Shown one piece after another: positions 1 to 10,316 of a DNA stretch of 64,000 bases. Origin of the DNA: Adenophora triphylla var. japonica (taxonomy: Eukaryota; Streptophyta; Magnoliopsida; Asterales; Campanulaceae); contig JAFEMH010005429.1 of the NCBI GenBank assembly GCA_022495995.1, positions 99,414-163,413 on the forward strand, written 5' to 3'. How positions within the stretch are numbered: position 1 is the first letter of the stretch; each line of letters starts with the position of its first letter. The position numbers and the translations under genes were made by a program. Under the pieces are notes generated by a model that worked only from the letters and a program-made list of their open reading frames with translations, had not been told where the DNA came from and searched no databases.

Positions 1-32
1 CCCCCATCGGGGACCGACGGGTTACTCACTAG
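1..32 (+). mobile_element. Helitron-like 3' terminus, cut by window edge
   Basis: A GC-rich imperfect hairpin (stem CCCATCGG / CCGACGGG, one mismatch) is followed after about ten bases by CTAG and then a T. Helitrons end with a short hairpin, a gap of about 10 bases, CTRR, and insertion before T. A second copy of the same terminus lies at 1005-1034. The 5' end would be to the left of the window. The call rests on structure only; no Rep/helicase coding sequence is present. Confidence 0.5.
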
Positions 33-880
33 TTTAATAAAAGGTTAATGTTTATAAGGTAAATATTTATACAGTAAATTATCCCGATTTAAGCTCAATC
101 AACATCTGAATTTTGAAATCAAATTTTGAATTTTTAAAAAAGGGAAAAGCAATTAGTAAATAAGGAAATGTAACTCTTCAAAACTAGATCGATTAATATT
201 TTATTCAAATGCACATTTTTTGTTTTTAAAATTTTTATTTATAATTCATTTTTCCCAATGTGACATTATCGTGGGTAGAGTGAGGGGGTGGTTAACAAAT
301 TCTTTTTTTGGTATTTTGTTATTTCATTTGGAACTTTGGGATTTATGATTAATAATCTGATTAAAATTATCAAGTTTATTTATTTTCATTCCAGTGTTGC
401 ATATGGATGTCATGACTTATTTATTTTCTTAATCATTCCTAATCAGAAAATGACCCACAAGAGAAATTATAATATTTTGCTTGATGGCTAAAGCTTTGAT
501 TACTATATTCAAGGGAGCAACTAATATTTTGTTTTGGTAAATGATTGTCAAGTGGTTGAAACTTGAAATGTTGATATGATTTTGACACATTTATGAACTA
601 TGGGTATGCACAATTCAGATTTATAATAATCACAACTTGAGTATTATCTGAATGCTTCATAAGGTCCTGAGTCGTGCTTCCTTGATGTATCTTGATTGTG
701 CATTCACAAATTTTTATATCTTTTCCATCTCTTAAAAAATCGATGAGCAAGTGTACTCACATTTTTTTTTATAATAGAAATAGATATACGTGACCAAAAT
801 ATGTTTGGCCATCCCAATACATATAGGATAAATGGAGTTATTCTGAATATAGTAAAGTAATTTTCTATGTGTACAGGATA
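33..880. other. AT-rich intergenic DNA, nothing recognised
   Basis: Very AT-rich sequence with short reading frames only. None has a recognisable motif, codon bias or splice context. The first 80 bases resemble, weakly, the sequence that follows the second Helitron-like terminus at 1035, so both may belong to the same old repeat family. Confidence 0.6.
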
Positions 881-1004
881 CTCCCTCCGTCCCAAAATTA
901 CCGTGTCAATTTTTTTATTGCTAGATATAAACCTAACATATTGTTTTCGTTTATTTAAATAAAATTACATATTATGACAACAAGTAATAATAAGCCTAAC
1001 TATG

Positions 1005-1034
1005 CCCGTCGAATTTCGACAGGTTACTCACTAG
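1005..1034 (+). mobile_element. Second Helitron-like 3' terminus
   Basis: The hairpin CCCGTCGAA / TTCGACAGG (one mismatch) is followed by GTTACTCA, CTAG and T. The last 13 bases, GGTTACTCACTAG preceded by a hairpin, match the terminus at positions 1-32. I could not find a convincing 5' TC end between the two copies. Confidence 0.45.
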
Positions 1035-2199
1035 TTAGTTTAAAAGTTGAGTAAGATAACAATTGATTTTATACTCTAAATTGTTATCCTGATTTCAAAT
1101 ATTTAGATCCAAATGAATGATCCTAATTTTTATGTCAATATATTTTCATATTGATTTTAAATATGAAAACAATTTTATTTTATAAATTAAATTGTTGAAT
1201 TCTAAATCAATATTTATTTAATTTATCAAATTACTCTGTTTTTAACAACCAATTTCTTCAATTTAAAATTAGTATAAAATGCGATTAAAAATATAATAAT
1301 TTATTTTACCTTAACTTAGAATGCTAATTCAAATTTTAGATAGACATTAATGATCTTATTTTATTCTAAAATAGTATTCATCCTACGTGAGTGGATACTT
1401 TTTTTTTTCGTCTGTACCATGTGAGTGGTTACTTTTCAAATTGACAAAGTTTTTACACTATTCATCTTACTTATTTTCCCTCCTACTTTAATTTTATACT
1501 AACGACAACAATCAAGTTACTATTGCCCCCACAAATTCCCTCTTCTATTTTACTTTTCATACAAACTAACACCTGCTCCCGCTAATTCTGTCTCATACTT
1601 TTGCTTAATTTTTGTACCCAACATATTGGTATTCACTCAAGTGAGATGGATGAAGTATATTTTAATTTCGAAAATTAATTCTCTTTAATAAATTAAGTTG
1701 TCCAGATTTAGGCCAGTATAATATGGAGCAAAATATCATTATAGTCATTTTCTATCCTAATTTTCATGCTAATTTAATTTTTTTATCCTAATTTATTATC
1801 ATATTTATTCAATATAAAAAATCAAATCACCTTTAATTAATTACACTTTTGTATGACATATTATTATTTATTTTAATTGAAATTAGTTATCTTTCAATAA
1901 ATTAAATTTTCCAATTTAAAATTAGTTTAAAAGTTTAGAAAAAATAATTAGTTGTCTATTCTACTTATTTGATCTTAATTTTAGAAGTTTAGATGTGCAT
2001 AAGTTATCCTAATTATTATCACTAATTATTTTAATTTATAAATTTTTCTTTGTTTTTAAATAAATTAAATTTTCCAATTTTAGATTAGTATTTATTTTAA
2101 TTTATAAAATGATTCTTCTAATAAACTAAAAGTTGGTCCTATAAAAAATCAGTTTTTTCTACATGGTATGCAAATCAAGATTTTTTTGAATGCTCACGA
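1035..2199. repeat. Degenerate AT-rich repeats inside the Stowaway-like element
   Basis: Phrases such as AATAAATTAAATTTTCCAATTT recur near 1250, 1690, 1900 and 2060 with heavy divergence, suggesting an old tandem or interspersed repeat. No coding capacity is recognised. Confidence 0.45.
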
Positions 2200-2424
2200 T
2201 TAAAAGTGTTAGTGATAGTTTTATAAATTGTTAATGTTAGTGTAAAAAAGTGTCAATGATAGTGTAAAATAGTCACAGTGGTAGTGCTATAATGTGTCGG
2301 TGATAGTATAAAAGAATGTATGTGGTAGTGTTATGGAGTCTTGGTGGTAACCATAAGGATGTCAATTTATGCTTTAAAGAGTGTTAGTGTCTGTGTTAAA
2401 TGAGTGTCAGTGGGACAGAGGGAG
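2200..2424. repeat. Degenerate GTGTTAGTGATAGTG repeats
   Basis: About eight diverged units of roughly 25-28 bp built on GTGTCAGTGATAGTGTAAAA run into the right terminal inverted repeat of the Stowaway-like element. They look like subterminal repeats. Confidence 0.55.
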
Positions 2425-2468
2425 TATATATTCATATATTTAAATGTGTATGTGTGTATATATATACA

Positions 2469-2711
2469 CTAGCCTAAGCCCGTGTCCAAGGCCACGTTTA
2501 CGTTTTTGTTTTGTTTTTTTTTTTTTTTTTTTAATATATATATCACCAAAAAAAAAAAAAAAATTGCATGTATGTCGCACGACATACAAAGGTGGGAGGG
2601 CAAAACGGGAAAGGGAGTGAATAGTGAGGGCAAAAGGGTCATTTCCGCGGACGAAACTGTTCATTCAACTGTTCCTTTGCTGAGCTGGACCGCTTTGATT
2701 TATACTATAGA
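2469..2711 (-). mobile_element. Small non-autonomous Helitron-like element, both ends visible
   Basis: On the minus strand the element starts A|TCTATAGTATAAATC at 2711 and ends CTAG|T at 2469, so it lies between an A and a T as Helitrons do, without target duplication. About ten bases inside the CTAG end is a GC-rich stretch (CGTGGCCTTGGACACGGGC) that can form a weak hairpin. Length is 243 bp. It includes a T-run/A-run pair (about 2510-2565) that could fold. It encodes nothing recognisable. Confidence 0.55.
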
Positions 2712-2995
2712 TATACTCTATTTGTTTCACTACAATCTACACATTTACTATTTGCACGAGAATTAAAAAATGTTAGTGAAATAGGTTTGTTAGTATGAAA
2801 AGTGAGGTAGGAAAGAGAAAGTTGAGTATGTAATTATAATTGAATTGTTTTTGTGAGTATGACATATGAGTCCTATTAATATAAAAGTAATAAACATATT
2901 TTAGAAAGTGTGTAGTTTGTAGTGGGACATAACATGAAAAAAGTGTGTAGTTTGTAATGAGATAGGGAGAGTATATAACTATAAAGAGGGGAGTC
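2712..2995. other. Spacer with decayed MITE-like ends
   Basis: No gene. The phrases TAGTGGGACATAACATG (about 2917) and AATGAGATAGGGAGAGTAT (about 2957) look like decayed Stowaway right ends. The last eight bases, GGGGAGTC (2988-2995), are the likely target duplication of the hAT-like element that follows. Confidence 0.4.
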
Positions 2996-3277
2996 CAGGG
3001 ATGACCAAATCGAAACCGTAATCGGCCCAGAAATGTTGAACCGACACGAATCGAAATCGTCTCGAACCGTAATTGGCGGTCCGATTTCGATTTCTACGTT
3101 TGAAAAATCGTGAACCGGTGGTTTTGAACCGCCTGAACTGGAACCGGAACCGTTGAACCGTTATCAAAACCGTCAAATTGGTCAGAATTTCGTTAGATTT
3201 GTCAAAATATAGCCGTTAGAGTATGGGGTATGTGGTTAAATACAAAATATTTTTGTTTTCATAACATATTTTCTCAA

Positions 3278-3286
3278 CTATAAATA
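3278..3286 (+). promoter_or_regulatory. TATA box of the hAT-like element
   Basis: CTATAAATA is followed by a CCACCCCCTCCCCTCAC stretch and a CT-rich leader. This is the layout seen upstream of plant hAT transposase genes, but here no transposase frame follows. Confidence 0.55.
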
Positions 3287-3429
3287 CCACCCCCTCCCCT
3301 CACAATTTTTTTCACACAAACCCCTTTAACTCTCTCTTAACTTTCTCTAACGAATTTCGTTAATTTCTTTGATTTTCAAGCTCAAATCATAAACTAACTC
3401 TCATTTGTTCAAGTTTTAGGGAAAATTTA

Positions 3430-3718
3430 TATAAGGGGTATAGGTATACGATTGAGTGGTTCGGTTTAAAGGTACTATGGGATTTAGGTATATGATTTAG
3501 GGGGTTAGAATATGGGGTATATGATTAAGGTAGATGAATTAGGGTTTAGGGTATGAAGTATATAGTTGTGATTTAAGGTTTAGGGTATAGGATATATATG
3601 AGAATAATGTATATGAATTAGGTTTAGAGTATAAAGTATATGATTTGGATTTAAATATTAGGGTATAGGTATATGTGAAATTAATTTAGATGAATTAGGA
3701 TTTAGGGTACGAAGTATA
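3430..3718 (+). repeat. TTTAGGGTATA-type minisatellite, left block
   Basis: Degenerate units of about 55-65 bp combine GATTTAGGTTTAGGGTATAGGG with TATATGATTTA or ATGAATTAGG. The array continues across the Angela-1 insertion at 27227-27530, which confirms that the two hAT pieces were once joined. Confidence 0.7.
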
Positions 3719-4301
3719 TGTTGGTGTAGTGCCCTAGGCGTTTAGTTATGTTTGACTTATAATCTAAACCGCTATGTAATCGTCTTTATCATTTATTATA
3801 GAGAAAATTTATTTGGTTAATTATATGTTTACATATTTATTATATTGAACTGCGCCTCTAGTTATTATGAATAACTGGTATAAGTTGGTAGTGAATAATC
3901 ATGGAGATGATTATATGCACGTGATGCACATTACACTTATGGATACTTGCTAGAGAACAAGTATTGGACATGACCTACCGATGAGATTTATGACATGGTC
4001 TATAGTCATATATGTCGTGAATAAATCTCATGATAGTCGTGTTATTGAATCCTTTGAACCTAAGATTATCATCGTCTTCCACACGATGAACATTGTGTTT
4101 GATATAGTCTAACACTATATTTAATCGGATAGCAATAAGGGCTATATTGTCACGATTGGATTCTTGTAGGGAAGAATGATAAGTCAAGATGGGATTTGTT
4201 CCTCTCGTTGAGAGAGATGTTTGCTTGGGCCCCTCGATGAATGTTGTTGATGAAATGTGTGGCCACACTCAAGTGATTTGATAGAGATCAAATGCATTTG
4301 G
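3719..4301 (+). repeat. Angela-1 5' LTR, first part
   Basis: It matches 25774-26246 of the 3' LTR apart from about 110 bp (near 3895-4005) that the 3' copy lacks. It is broken at 4301 by Copia-2. The target TTTGG is 4297-4301 and repeats at 10317-10321. Confidence 0.88.
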
Positions 4302-5052
4302 TGTAGGGGAATTAGGGTCTTTGATACTAATGGTGCTTCCGGATATATGATTGAATCGTGTATAATCACTTTCCGAATAAAGTATTTCGACCCTTATTGC
4401 CTGGGTTACACGAAATCCTTATTGGGATAAGACAATCACGCAATTTGTTTTCTAGGCAAAGAGAACAAATCAAAACCTTGAGAATTGATTGCTTTCGTTA
4501 TATTGTTGTAATTCACTCTTGTGTTTTTCATGTATCTACAACTGAGATCAATCCCTGTATTTATACAGATGGAGAGGTATGAGTTAAAAGGTATAACCAA
4601 AAGACATAACTTTAGCCAAGAGATATGACTTTTCGCCTTGAACTGCACTGCTCAGAACCGCCGCCGAGTCAAGGGACTCGCTCGGCCGAGCACACATGTC
4701 CATTTGAATTTAGCCAAGCTGCACGGCCGTGTCTTATGAACTGCACGGCCGTGTTGTTCATACTGCTCGGCCGAGCAAGGCACTTGCCTCGGCCGAGCAT
4801 GACACTCCAGAAACTTGGCCAATCTGCTAAGCTCTGCTCGGCCGAGTCAAGGACTCTGCTCGGCCGAGCACATCAAAGAAATGTGCTACCCTTTAACTTT
4901 TACTTCTTTATCGAGGTTGACTTCGTTTTAGCTCAAACGAGTGTGTACTCCACACTTTCCCTTACTCGTATCCGAGTCTAATACGAATCACATTGATCTC
5001 TTAGTAAATCACCATTACAATAAAATAAGTTGATGATATAAAATCACCAACA
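4302..5052 (-). repeat. Copia-2 3' LTR
   Basis: Near-identical to 9567-10316. On the minus strand it starts TGTTGGTGATTTTATATC and ends CCCCTACA. It holds a TATA motif on the minus strand (4557-4566) and, upstream of it, a cluster of CG-rich palindromes (4681-4870). Open frames in it are not genes. Confidence 0.9.
4681..4870. repeat. Palindrome cluster CTCGGCCGAG / CACGGCCGTG in Copia-2 LTR
   Basis: Five copies of the perfect palindrome CTCGGCCGAG (about 4681, 4765, 4788, 4837, 4859) and two of CACGGCCGTG (about 4722, 4744) lie within 190 bp, about 115-310 bp upstream of the minus-strand TATA box. The other LTR repeats the pattern at about 9948-10133. Confidence 0.85.
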
Positions 5053-5065
5053 AATCCCCTCCATT
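5053..5065 (-). other. Copia-2 polypurine tract
   Basis: On the minus strand AAAATGGAGGGGATT directly precedes the 3' LTR start TGTTGGTG. This purine run primes plus-strand DNA synthesis and confirms the minus orientation. Confidence 0.8.
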
Positions 5066-5572
5066 TTAATGTAATCCTTTGATTTACTAAACTTTTATAA
5101 ATAACGAAACAAACGAATGCATAAATGAAAATGTCTTGCGATTGAATTTTCATCTTAGTATAATACACATTTCAAATACTCGAGAATCGTGGTGTCGTAA
5201 CGATTGAACCCGTCAACTCATATGAATACCGAAGATACTATACACATAAGTTCAAGATAATTCTCTTTGTTTAATCTTGACACTTTACAAGACATGTGTC
5301 CATATCCATTGGTGAACATATAGGAAGCCAAGTCCTAGCTTCTTGAAGCGGCAAAACTTCATGTTCATTAAGGTAGTTCCTTTAGTCTTGCACCCGCATT
5401 TGCAATTTTTCAAAGGAACTATTAAGAAGATATTCTTCAACCTAGGTTTACTTGCAGTCCGAACACATACCTTGGGAAAGATAATAACATGTGTTCCAAT
5501 CTCCAATGCGAGCTTTCCACATTGAATTCAAGCTTCTAACGTTGTATTAGAAGGGAATTGGGTATCTCACAA
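5066..5572 (-). other. Copia-2 3' untranslated region
   Basis: About 500 bp between the end of the RNase H frame and the polypurine tract. I see no conserved coding motif. Confidence 0.5.
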
Positions 5573-6520
5573 TTAGAGGATTAAATAGACTTTAATCCCA
5601 TTCCCATTGCACTTATTTACCAAGTCTCCGGCTAACCCCTTCGTCAAGTGGTCGCCCAAATTTTGTTGCGACCGAACAAACTCAACCGATATCACACCAT
5701 TCATGATTAACTCCCGAATCATACTATGTCTCGACACCCAAGTGTCTAGACTTGCCATTATAAATTTGACTATAGGCCCTAGCCAAAGTGGCGCACTATC
5801 ACAATGGATAGACATTGGTGATATCGGTTTTGGCCATAATGGAATCTCATATATCAAGTTCGAGAGCCACTCCGCTTCTTTTCCAAAGCAGCACCAATGC
5901 TACAAACTCGATTCCATTGTAGAATGTGTAATACATGTCTCGCTTTTTAGAAGCCCAAGAAATGGCACCTCCTCCAAGCAAGAACACCCAACCACTCGTA
6001 GAAGATGAATCTTCTTGGTTGATCCAATCGGCATCCGTGTAACCTTCTAAAATAGAAGGATGTCCACTATAATATAAACCATAGTCCATAGTACCTTTTA
6101 AGTACTTGAACACCCTTGTTATAGCATGCCAATGTTGTTTACTAGGGTTACTAGTGAACCTACTCAATCTTCCTACCGCATATGCAATATCGTGTCGAGT
6201 GCCCGTCATAGCATACATCAAACCGCCAATGGCTTTTGAGTATTCAAGCCGTGACACAGTTTACCAAGATTAGACACAAGTTTCTCGCTTGGATCCATGG
6301 GAGTACTAATCTTAGAACAATCTTCACAATTAAACCTCTTGAGAATTTTCTCAATATAATGAGATTGTGAAATTGCGATTCCCTTGTTCATCCGTTTAAT
6401 CTTTATACCAAGAATAACATCGGCTTCTCCCATGTCCTTCATAGAAAACTTTGATGATAAAAACTTCTTAGTTTTATCAACTACTTTTGGTCGCTGCCAA
6501 AATCGGCATGTCATCAACAT
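5573..6520 (-). pseudogene. pol: Copia-2 RT end and RNase H (broken)
   Basis: Reading from 6520 downward, the last part of reverse transcriptase shows YVDDM (about 6505) and the segment VILGIKIKR. RNase H follows, with GLMYAMTGTRHDIAYAVG, then EGYTDADW (first catalytic Asp) and SSSTSGWVFLLGGGAISW, and a C-terminal segment with HCDSAP and VRSQQNLGDHLTKGL. Frames change near 6240 and 5850, so no intact enzyme is made. The role of the parent protein was cDNA synthesis and removal of RNA from the hybrid. Confidence 0.88.
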
Positions 6521-7190
6521 ATAGGCGGATGATTACACCTTTACCGGTTTCATCAAATCTGCTATATACACATTTGTCGGACCGATTTAATACAAAACCA
6601 TTCGACAAAACAACCTTATCAAACTTTTGATGCCACCGCTAGGTGCTTGCTTCAGCCCATACAATGACTTAATTAACTTACATACCTTATGCTCATTACC
6701 TGGCATAACAAAACCTTCCGGTTGTTTCATATACACTTCTTCTTCTAAATCACCATTTAGAAATGCTGTTTTGACATCCATTTGATGGATCAATAGATTC
6801 TCGAATAGCCGCCAAAGCTATCGAAATCTAATAGTAGTGATACGAGCAACCGGTGCATAGGTATCGAAGTAATCGATCCCTTCCTTTTGTCTAAAGCCTT
6901 GGATTACCAATCGAGCTTTAAACTTGTCAATTGTTCCATCGACTTTCATCTTCTTTTTGAAGATCCATTTGCACCCCAAAGGTTTACAGCCTGGTGGTAA
7001 ATCAGACAAGACCCATGTATTATTTTCCATAATAGAACCAATCTCATCATCGATTGCTTCTTTCCAAAACCCAAAGCATCTCGAGATTGTATTGCTTCAT
7101 CATATGTTCTCGGATCCTCCTCTATACTATAACAAGAAGAGTATTGAGATTCAACTCCGATCTCTTGATCCCTCAACTAAATATAGTTGA
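6521..7190 (-). pseudogene. pol: Copia-2 reverse transcriptase, N-terminal half (broken)
   Basis: Recognisable RVT_2 segments are [51 protein letters not shown], then [20 protein letters not shown] (the first catalytic Asp region) and [12 protein letters not shown]. They fall in at least three frames (7176-6946, 7030-6818, 6793-6587), so several indels have accumulated. Confidence 0.88.
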
Positions 7191-8250
7191 AAATCGTAAC
7201 CATATGATTTAGCTTTCCTTACTCTTTTACTTCTACGAGGTTCGGTATCTCACTTGGTACATCAATTAAATGATCATCCATTTGAGATTCAAACCGATAT
7301 TGGTATAATATCCTTGGGTCTAGGTATTGAAGAGAAACGATTCTCATCAAAGATTGCATCTCTCGATTCTATAATTATGTTAATAGAAATGAATTCATTA
7401 GGTTCTATAACATAGAACCTATATGCCTTGGAATGCTCAAAGATATCCAACAAAGATGCAATCAACACCTTTTTCTCCCAACTTTTTCCTTTTAGGGTCC
7501 GGAAGTCTAACCACGGCCTCTACAACCCCAAACTCGCAAAATGCTAAGTTTGGTCTTTTCTTATACCAAAGCTCATATGGGGTAATCTTGTTCCTTTTAT
7601 TAGGAACTCTATTCAATAGATGACAAGCCGTTAACATGGCTTCACCCCAAAACCCGTCACTCAAGCCCGAGTAAGACAACATGGCGTTAACCATTTCTTC
7701 AAGAGTTCTATTCTTCCTTTCAGCCACACCATTTTGTTGTGGTACATAAGGAGCCGTAGTCTCATGAATTATCCCTACGGATTGGAAATATTTAGGATCA
7801 TAATATTCACCACCTCTATCCGTATGTAAGGTTTTAATCAAGCCACTTAATTGAAGTTCAACTTCGGTTTTATAAATTTTAAATTTATCTAGGGCTTCAT
7901 CTTTTGCATGCAAAGAAATAAATATAGCAAAACCTAGAAGCATCATCTATAAAAGTGACTATATACTTTTTATTGCCTAAAGATGGAGTTGCATGAAAGT
8001 CACATAAATCACTATGAATCAATTCTAGATTTACAGAATTCCTTGTAACACTTTTAAAAGGTTTCCTAGTATTTTTGTTAACATGCAAGTATTACACCTT
8101 TCCGTATTATTATCAATAACAGAATCAAACCATCTTTGGACATTTCCATCATTCTTTTATAGTGCACATGTCCTAACCGAGCATGCCATAATGAGGAATT
8201 AACAACAACAGAGGAAGTCATATAAACAGAACTAGAGTTAACCTAATTTT
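7191..8250 (-). pseudogene. pol: Copia-2 integrase (broken)
   Basis: The minus strand reads WHARLGHVHYKRM near 8170 (zinc-binding histidines) and the catalytic core from 8088. The core includes LIHSDLCD, FIDDASRFCY, HTDRGGEYYDPKYF and GVAERKNRTLEEM, so the D,D-35-E residues are identifiable. A hydrophilic linker runs to the RT. A frame change occurs near 7940-7900 and the linker after 7437 is degraded. Confidence 0.88.
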
Positions 8251-8373
8251 ATTCAAATTCAACATAAACATCCCATTGTTATAATAACCAAATCCTACAA
8301 ATACACCCGACTTTGATAAGATATACTTATCGGACTCATAAACTTGTTTATAGCCACACTTGTTCAAGACAGA

Positions 8374-8616
8374 CTAGTAAATTAAATTCTTACGAAGTTT
8401 AGGTACATACAAAACATTAAACAAAGAAATAGTTTTTCCCGAACTAAATTCCAACACCACACTTCCTCTTCCTTGAATAGGAGCGGAATGGTCATCACCC
8501 ATGTAAAGGACCGATCCGTCTTCCATTGGTTCGTATGTCTTAAACCAACAACGATCCTTACAAACATGAGTTGTGGCACCGGAATCAATCCACCACGCAA
8601 TAGCATCATCCCGCAC
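8374..8616 (-). pseudogene. pol: Copia-2 aspartic protease
   Basis: The frame contains AWWIDSGATTHVCKD, with the DSG active-site triad, and FNVLYVPKLRKNL, the usual end of a Copia protease. A stop near 8374 separates it from the pre-integrase region. Confidence 0.88.
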
Positions 8617-8659
8617 ATAAAATGCCTCGAAATTGTTGAAATGTAATTTTTAATAAAAC

Positions 8660-9523
8660 TGTTCCAACTATGTATTAAATTCTCGACCTTGGTTTTGAGA
8701 ATGGTCCTTAGACCCCTTTCCCGAACCACTTGTGCTTGCGCCGTTCTTGTTGTTTCCAACACGACAATCCTTCTTAAAGTGACCAGATTTGCCACACTTC
8801 CAACAAGCCAATTTAGGCTTCTTGTTGGAACCGTAACTATTGTCATTGAAACTACGTTTCTTTCCTTTGTTCTTGTTTCTACCATCATCAATCATATTGA
8901 CCGATGGTCCACCAACTTCCTTTCCTTTGCCTTTGTCATTCTCTTGCGCCCTTAGAGATTCCTCTATGCGCAAGTGACTACCAAGTTGAACCAAAGATAG
9001 ATCATCTTTACCATGTTTCAAAGTATGTTTGAAATCCTTCCAGAGGGAGGCAACTTATCAATCACACTTGAAACCGATATTGACTCATCCATCTTCAACC
9101 CATGTTGAGTATATTGTCCAAGGATTCTAAGGAGTTCATTGAATTGTTCCATGACAGTCTAGAATCGACCATCTTGTAATTGTTAAAATTACTCACAAGG
9201 AACTTCTTACTAGAAGCATCCTCGCCATGTACTTCGATTCAAGAGAATCCCATAACTCTTTAGCGTACTCCTCATTTTGATAAATGTCAAATAAAGGATC
9301 GACATACCGTTCAATATGTGTCCTCTCGCAGATGTAGTCATCGTTCTCCCACTTCGATCTACGTCTTACGGCCTCCAAGTTATCCTCTTCAAGCAATTCT
9401 CGGAATTGGAGTAGATAGAACATACACCACCTTTAATGTTGTCAAAAGGAAGTGCATCTTCTTTTGCCAACGTCCTAAATCTTGCCCTTCAAACTTGTCT
9501 AGCTTTCCAAACTTTGTTGTCAT
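8660..9523 (-). pseudogene. gag: Copia-2 gag (broken)
   Basis: The likely start is the ATG at 9523-9521 (MTTKFGKLDKFEGQDL...). A frameshift near 9400 moves the capsid region to another frame (LLEEDNLEAVRRRSKWEN, DIYQNEEYAKELWDSLESKY), and another is needed near 9200. The C-terminal part (9021-8668) holds a single CCHC zinc knuckle CWKCGKSGHFKKDC and a serine/glycine-rich tail. A frame upstream of the start stays open back into the LTR with no primer site between. Confidence 0.88.
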
Positions 9524-9566
9524 CTCCTTCACAAGAGCTATGAGTATCACAAATACTTTATTCGTT

Positions 9567-10316
9567 TGTAGGGGAATTAGGGTCTTTGATACTAATGGTG
9601 CTTCCGGATATATGATTGAATCGTGTATAATCCACTTTCCGAATAAAGTATTTCGACCCTTATTGCACGGGTTACACGAAATCCTTATTGGGATAAGACA
9701 ATCACGCAATTTGTTTTCTAGGCAAAGAGAACAAATCAAAACCTTGAGAATTGATTGCTTTCGTTATATTGTTGTAATTCACTCTTGTGTTTTTCATGTA
9801 TCTACAATCGAGATCAATCCCCGTATTTATACGTATGGAGAGGTATGAGTTAAAAGGTATAACCAAAAGACATAACTTTAGCCAAGAGATATGACTTTTC
9901 GCCTTGAACCGGCACTGCTCAGAACCGCCGCCGAGTCAAGGGACTCGCTCGGCCGAGCACACATGTCCATTTGAATTTAGCCAAGCCGCACGGCCGTGTC
10001 TTATGAACCGCACGGCCAGTGTTGTTCCATAGCTCGGCCGAGCAAGGCACTTGCCTCGGCCGAGCATGACACTCCGTAAACTTGGCCAATCGCAAGCTCG
10101 CTCGGCCGAGTCAAGGACTCTGCTCGGCCGAGCACATCAGCAAAATGTGCTACCCTTTAACTTTTACTTCTTTATCGAGGTTGACTTCGTTTTAGCTCAA
10201 ACGAGTGTGTACTCCACACTTTCCCTTACTCGTATCCGAGTCTAATACGAATCACATTGATCTCTTAGTAAATCACCATTACAATAAAATAAGTTGATGA
10301 TATAAAATCACCAACA
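9567..10316 (-). repeat. Copia-2 5' LTR (minus orientation)
   Basis: Partner of 4302-5052. A TATA motif on the minus strand is at 9823-9832. CG-rich palindromes occupy about 9948-10133, upstream of TATA in the direction of transcription. The target duplication TTTGG follows at 10317-10321. Confidence 0.9.

Larger units (their letters stand above)
881..2424. mobile_element. Long Stowaway-like (Tc1/Mariner) non-autonomous element
   Basis: The left end CTCCCTCCGTCCCA and the right end TGGGACAGAGGGAG are inverted repeats with one mismatch in 14, each flanked by TA (879-880 and 2425-2426). These are the terminal sequence and target duplication of plant Stowaway elements. At 1544 bp it is far longer than the usual 100-350 bp. 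It holds a Helitron-like 3' end (1005-1034) and AT-rich repeats, so it is probably a MITE enlarged by insertions. A degenerate second right end (about 1641-1657) suggests that two elements could overlap here. No transposase is present. Confidence 0.6.
2996..3718 (+). mobile_element. hAT-like transposon, left part
   Basis: The element opens with CAGGGATGACCAAATCG, a typical plant hAT terminus (CAGGG), followed by dense subterminal motifs of the AACCG / GAATCG type to about 3180. A promoter-like stretch with a TATA box follows (3278-3286), then a pyrimidine-rich leader. From 3430 the sequence turns into AT-rich minisatellite, and Angela-1 interrupts it at 3719. The right part is at 27232-28133. 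No transposase is seen, so it is non-autonomous or gutted. The right terminus lies beyond the window because SIRE cuts the element at 28134. Confidence 0.65.
4302..10316 (-). mobile_element. Copia-2: Ty1/Copia retrotransposon in the Angela-1 5' LTR
   Basis: It has a complete pair of 750-bp LTRs (4302-5052 and 9567-10316), flanked by the duplication TTTGG. All coding signals read on the minus strand: gag with a CCHC knuckle, protease, integrase, reverse transcriptase, RNase H. A polypurine tract abuts the 3' LTR. The LTRs are almost identical by eye, so the insertion is young relative to Angela-1. The usual TGGTATCAGAGCC primer site is not adjacent to its 5' LTR. The Copia lineage is unresolved; it is clearly different from Angela. 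Confidence 0.9.

Noticed and set aside
2440..2766. Two opposing frames around a lysine run
   Set aside because: They are caused by poly-T and poly-A tracts in a small Helitron-like element.
4358..4648. Small overlapping frames in the Copia-2 LTR
   Set aside because: They repeat in the other LTR (about 9600-9850) and have no domain; they are LTR sequence.
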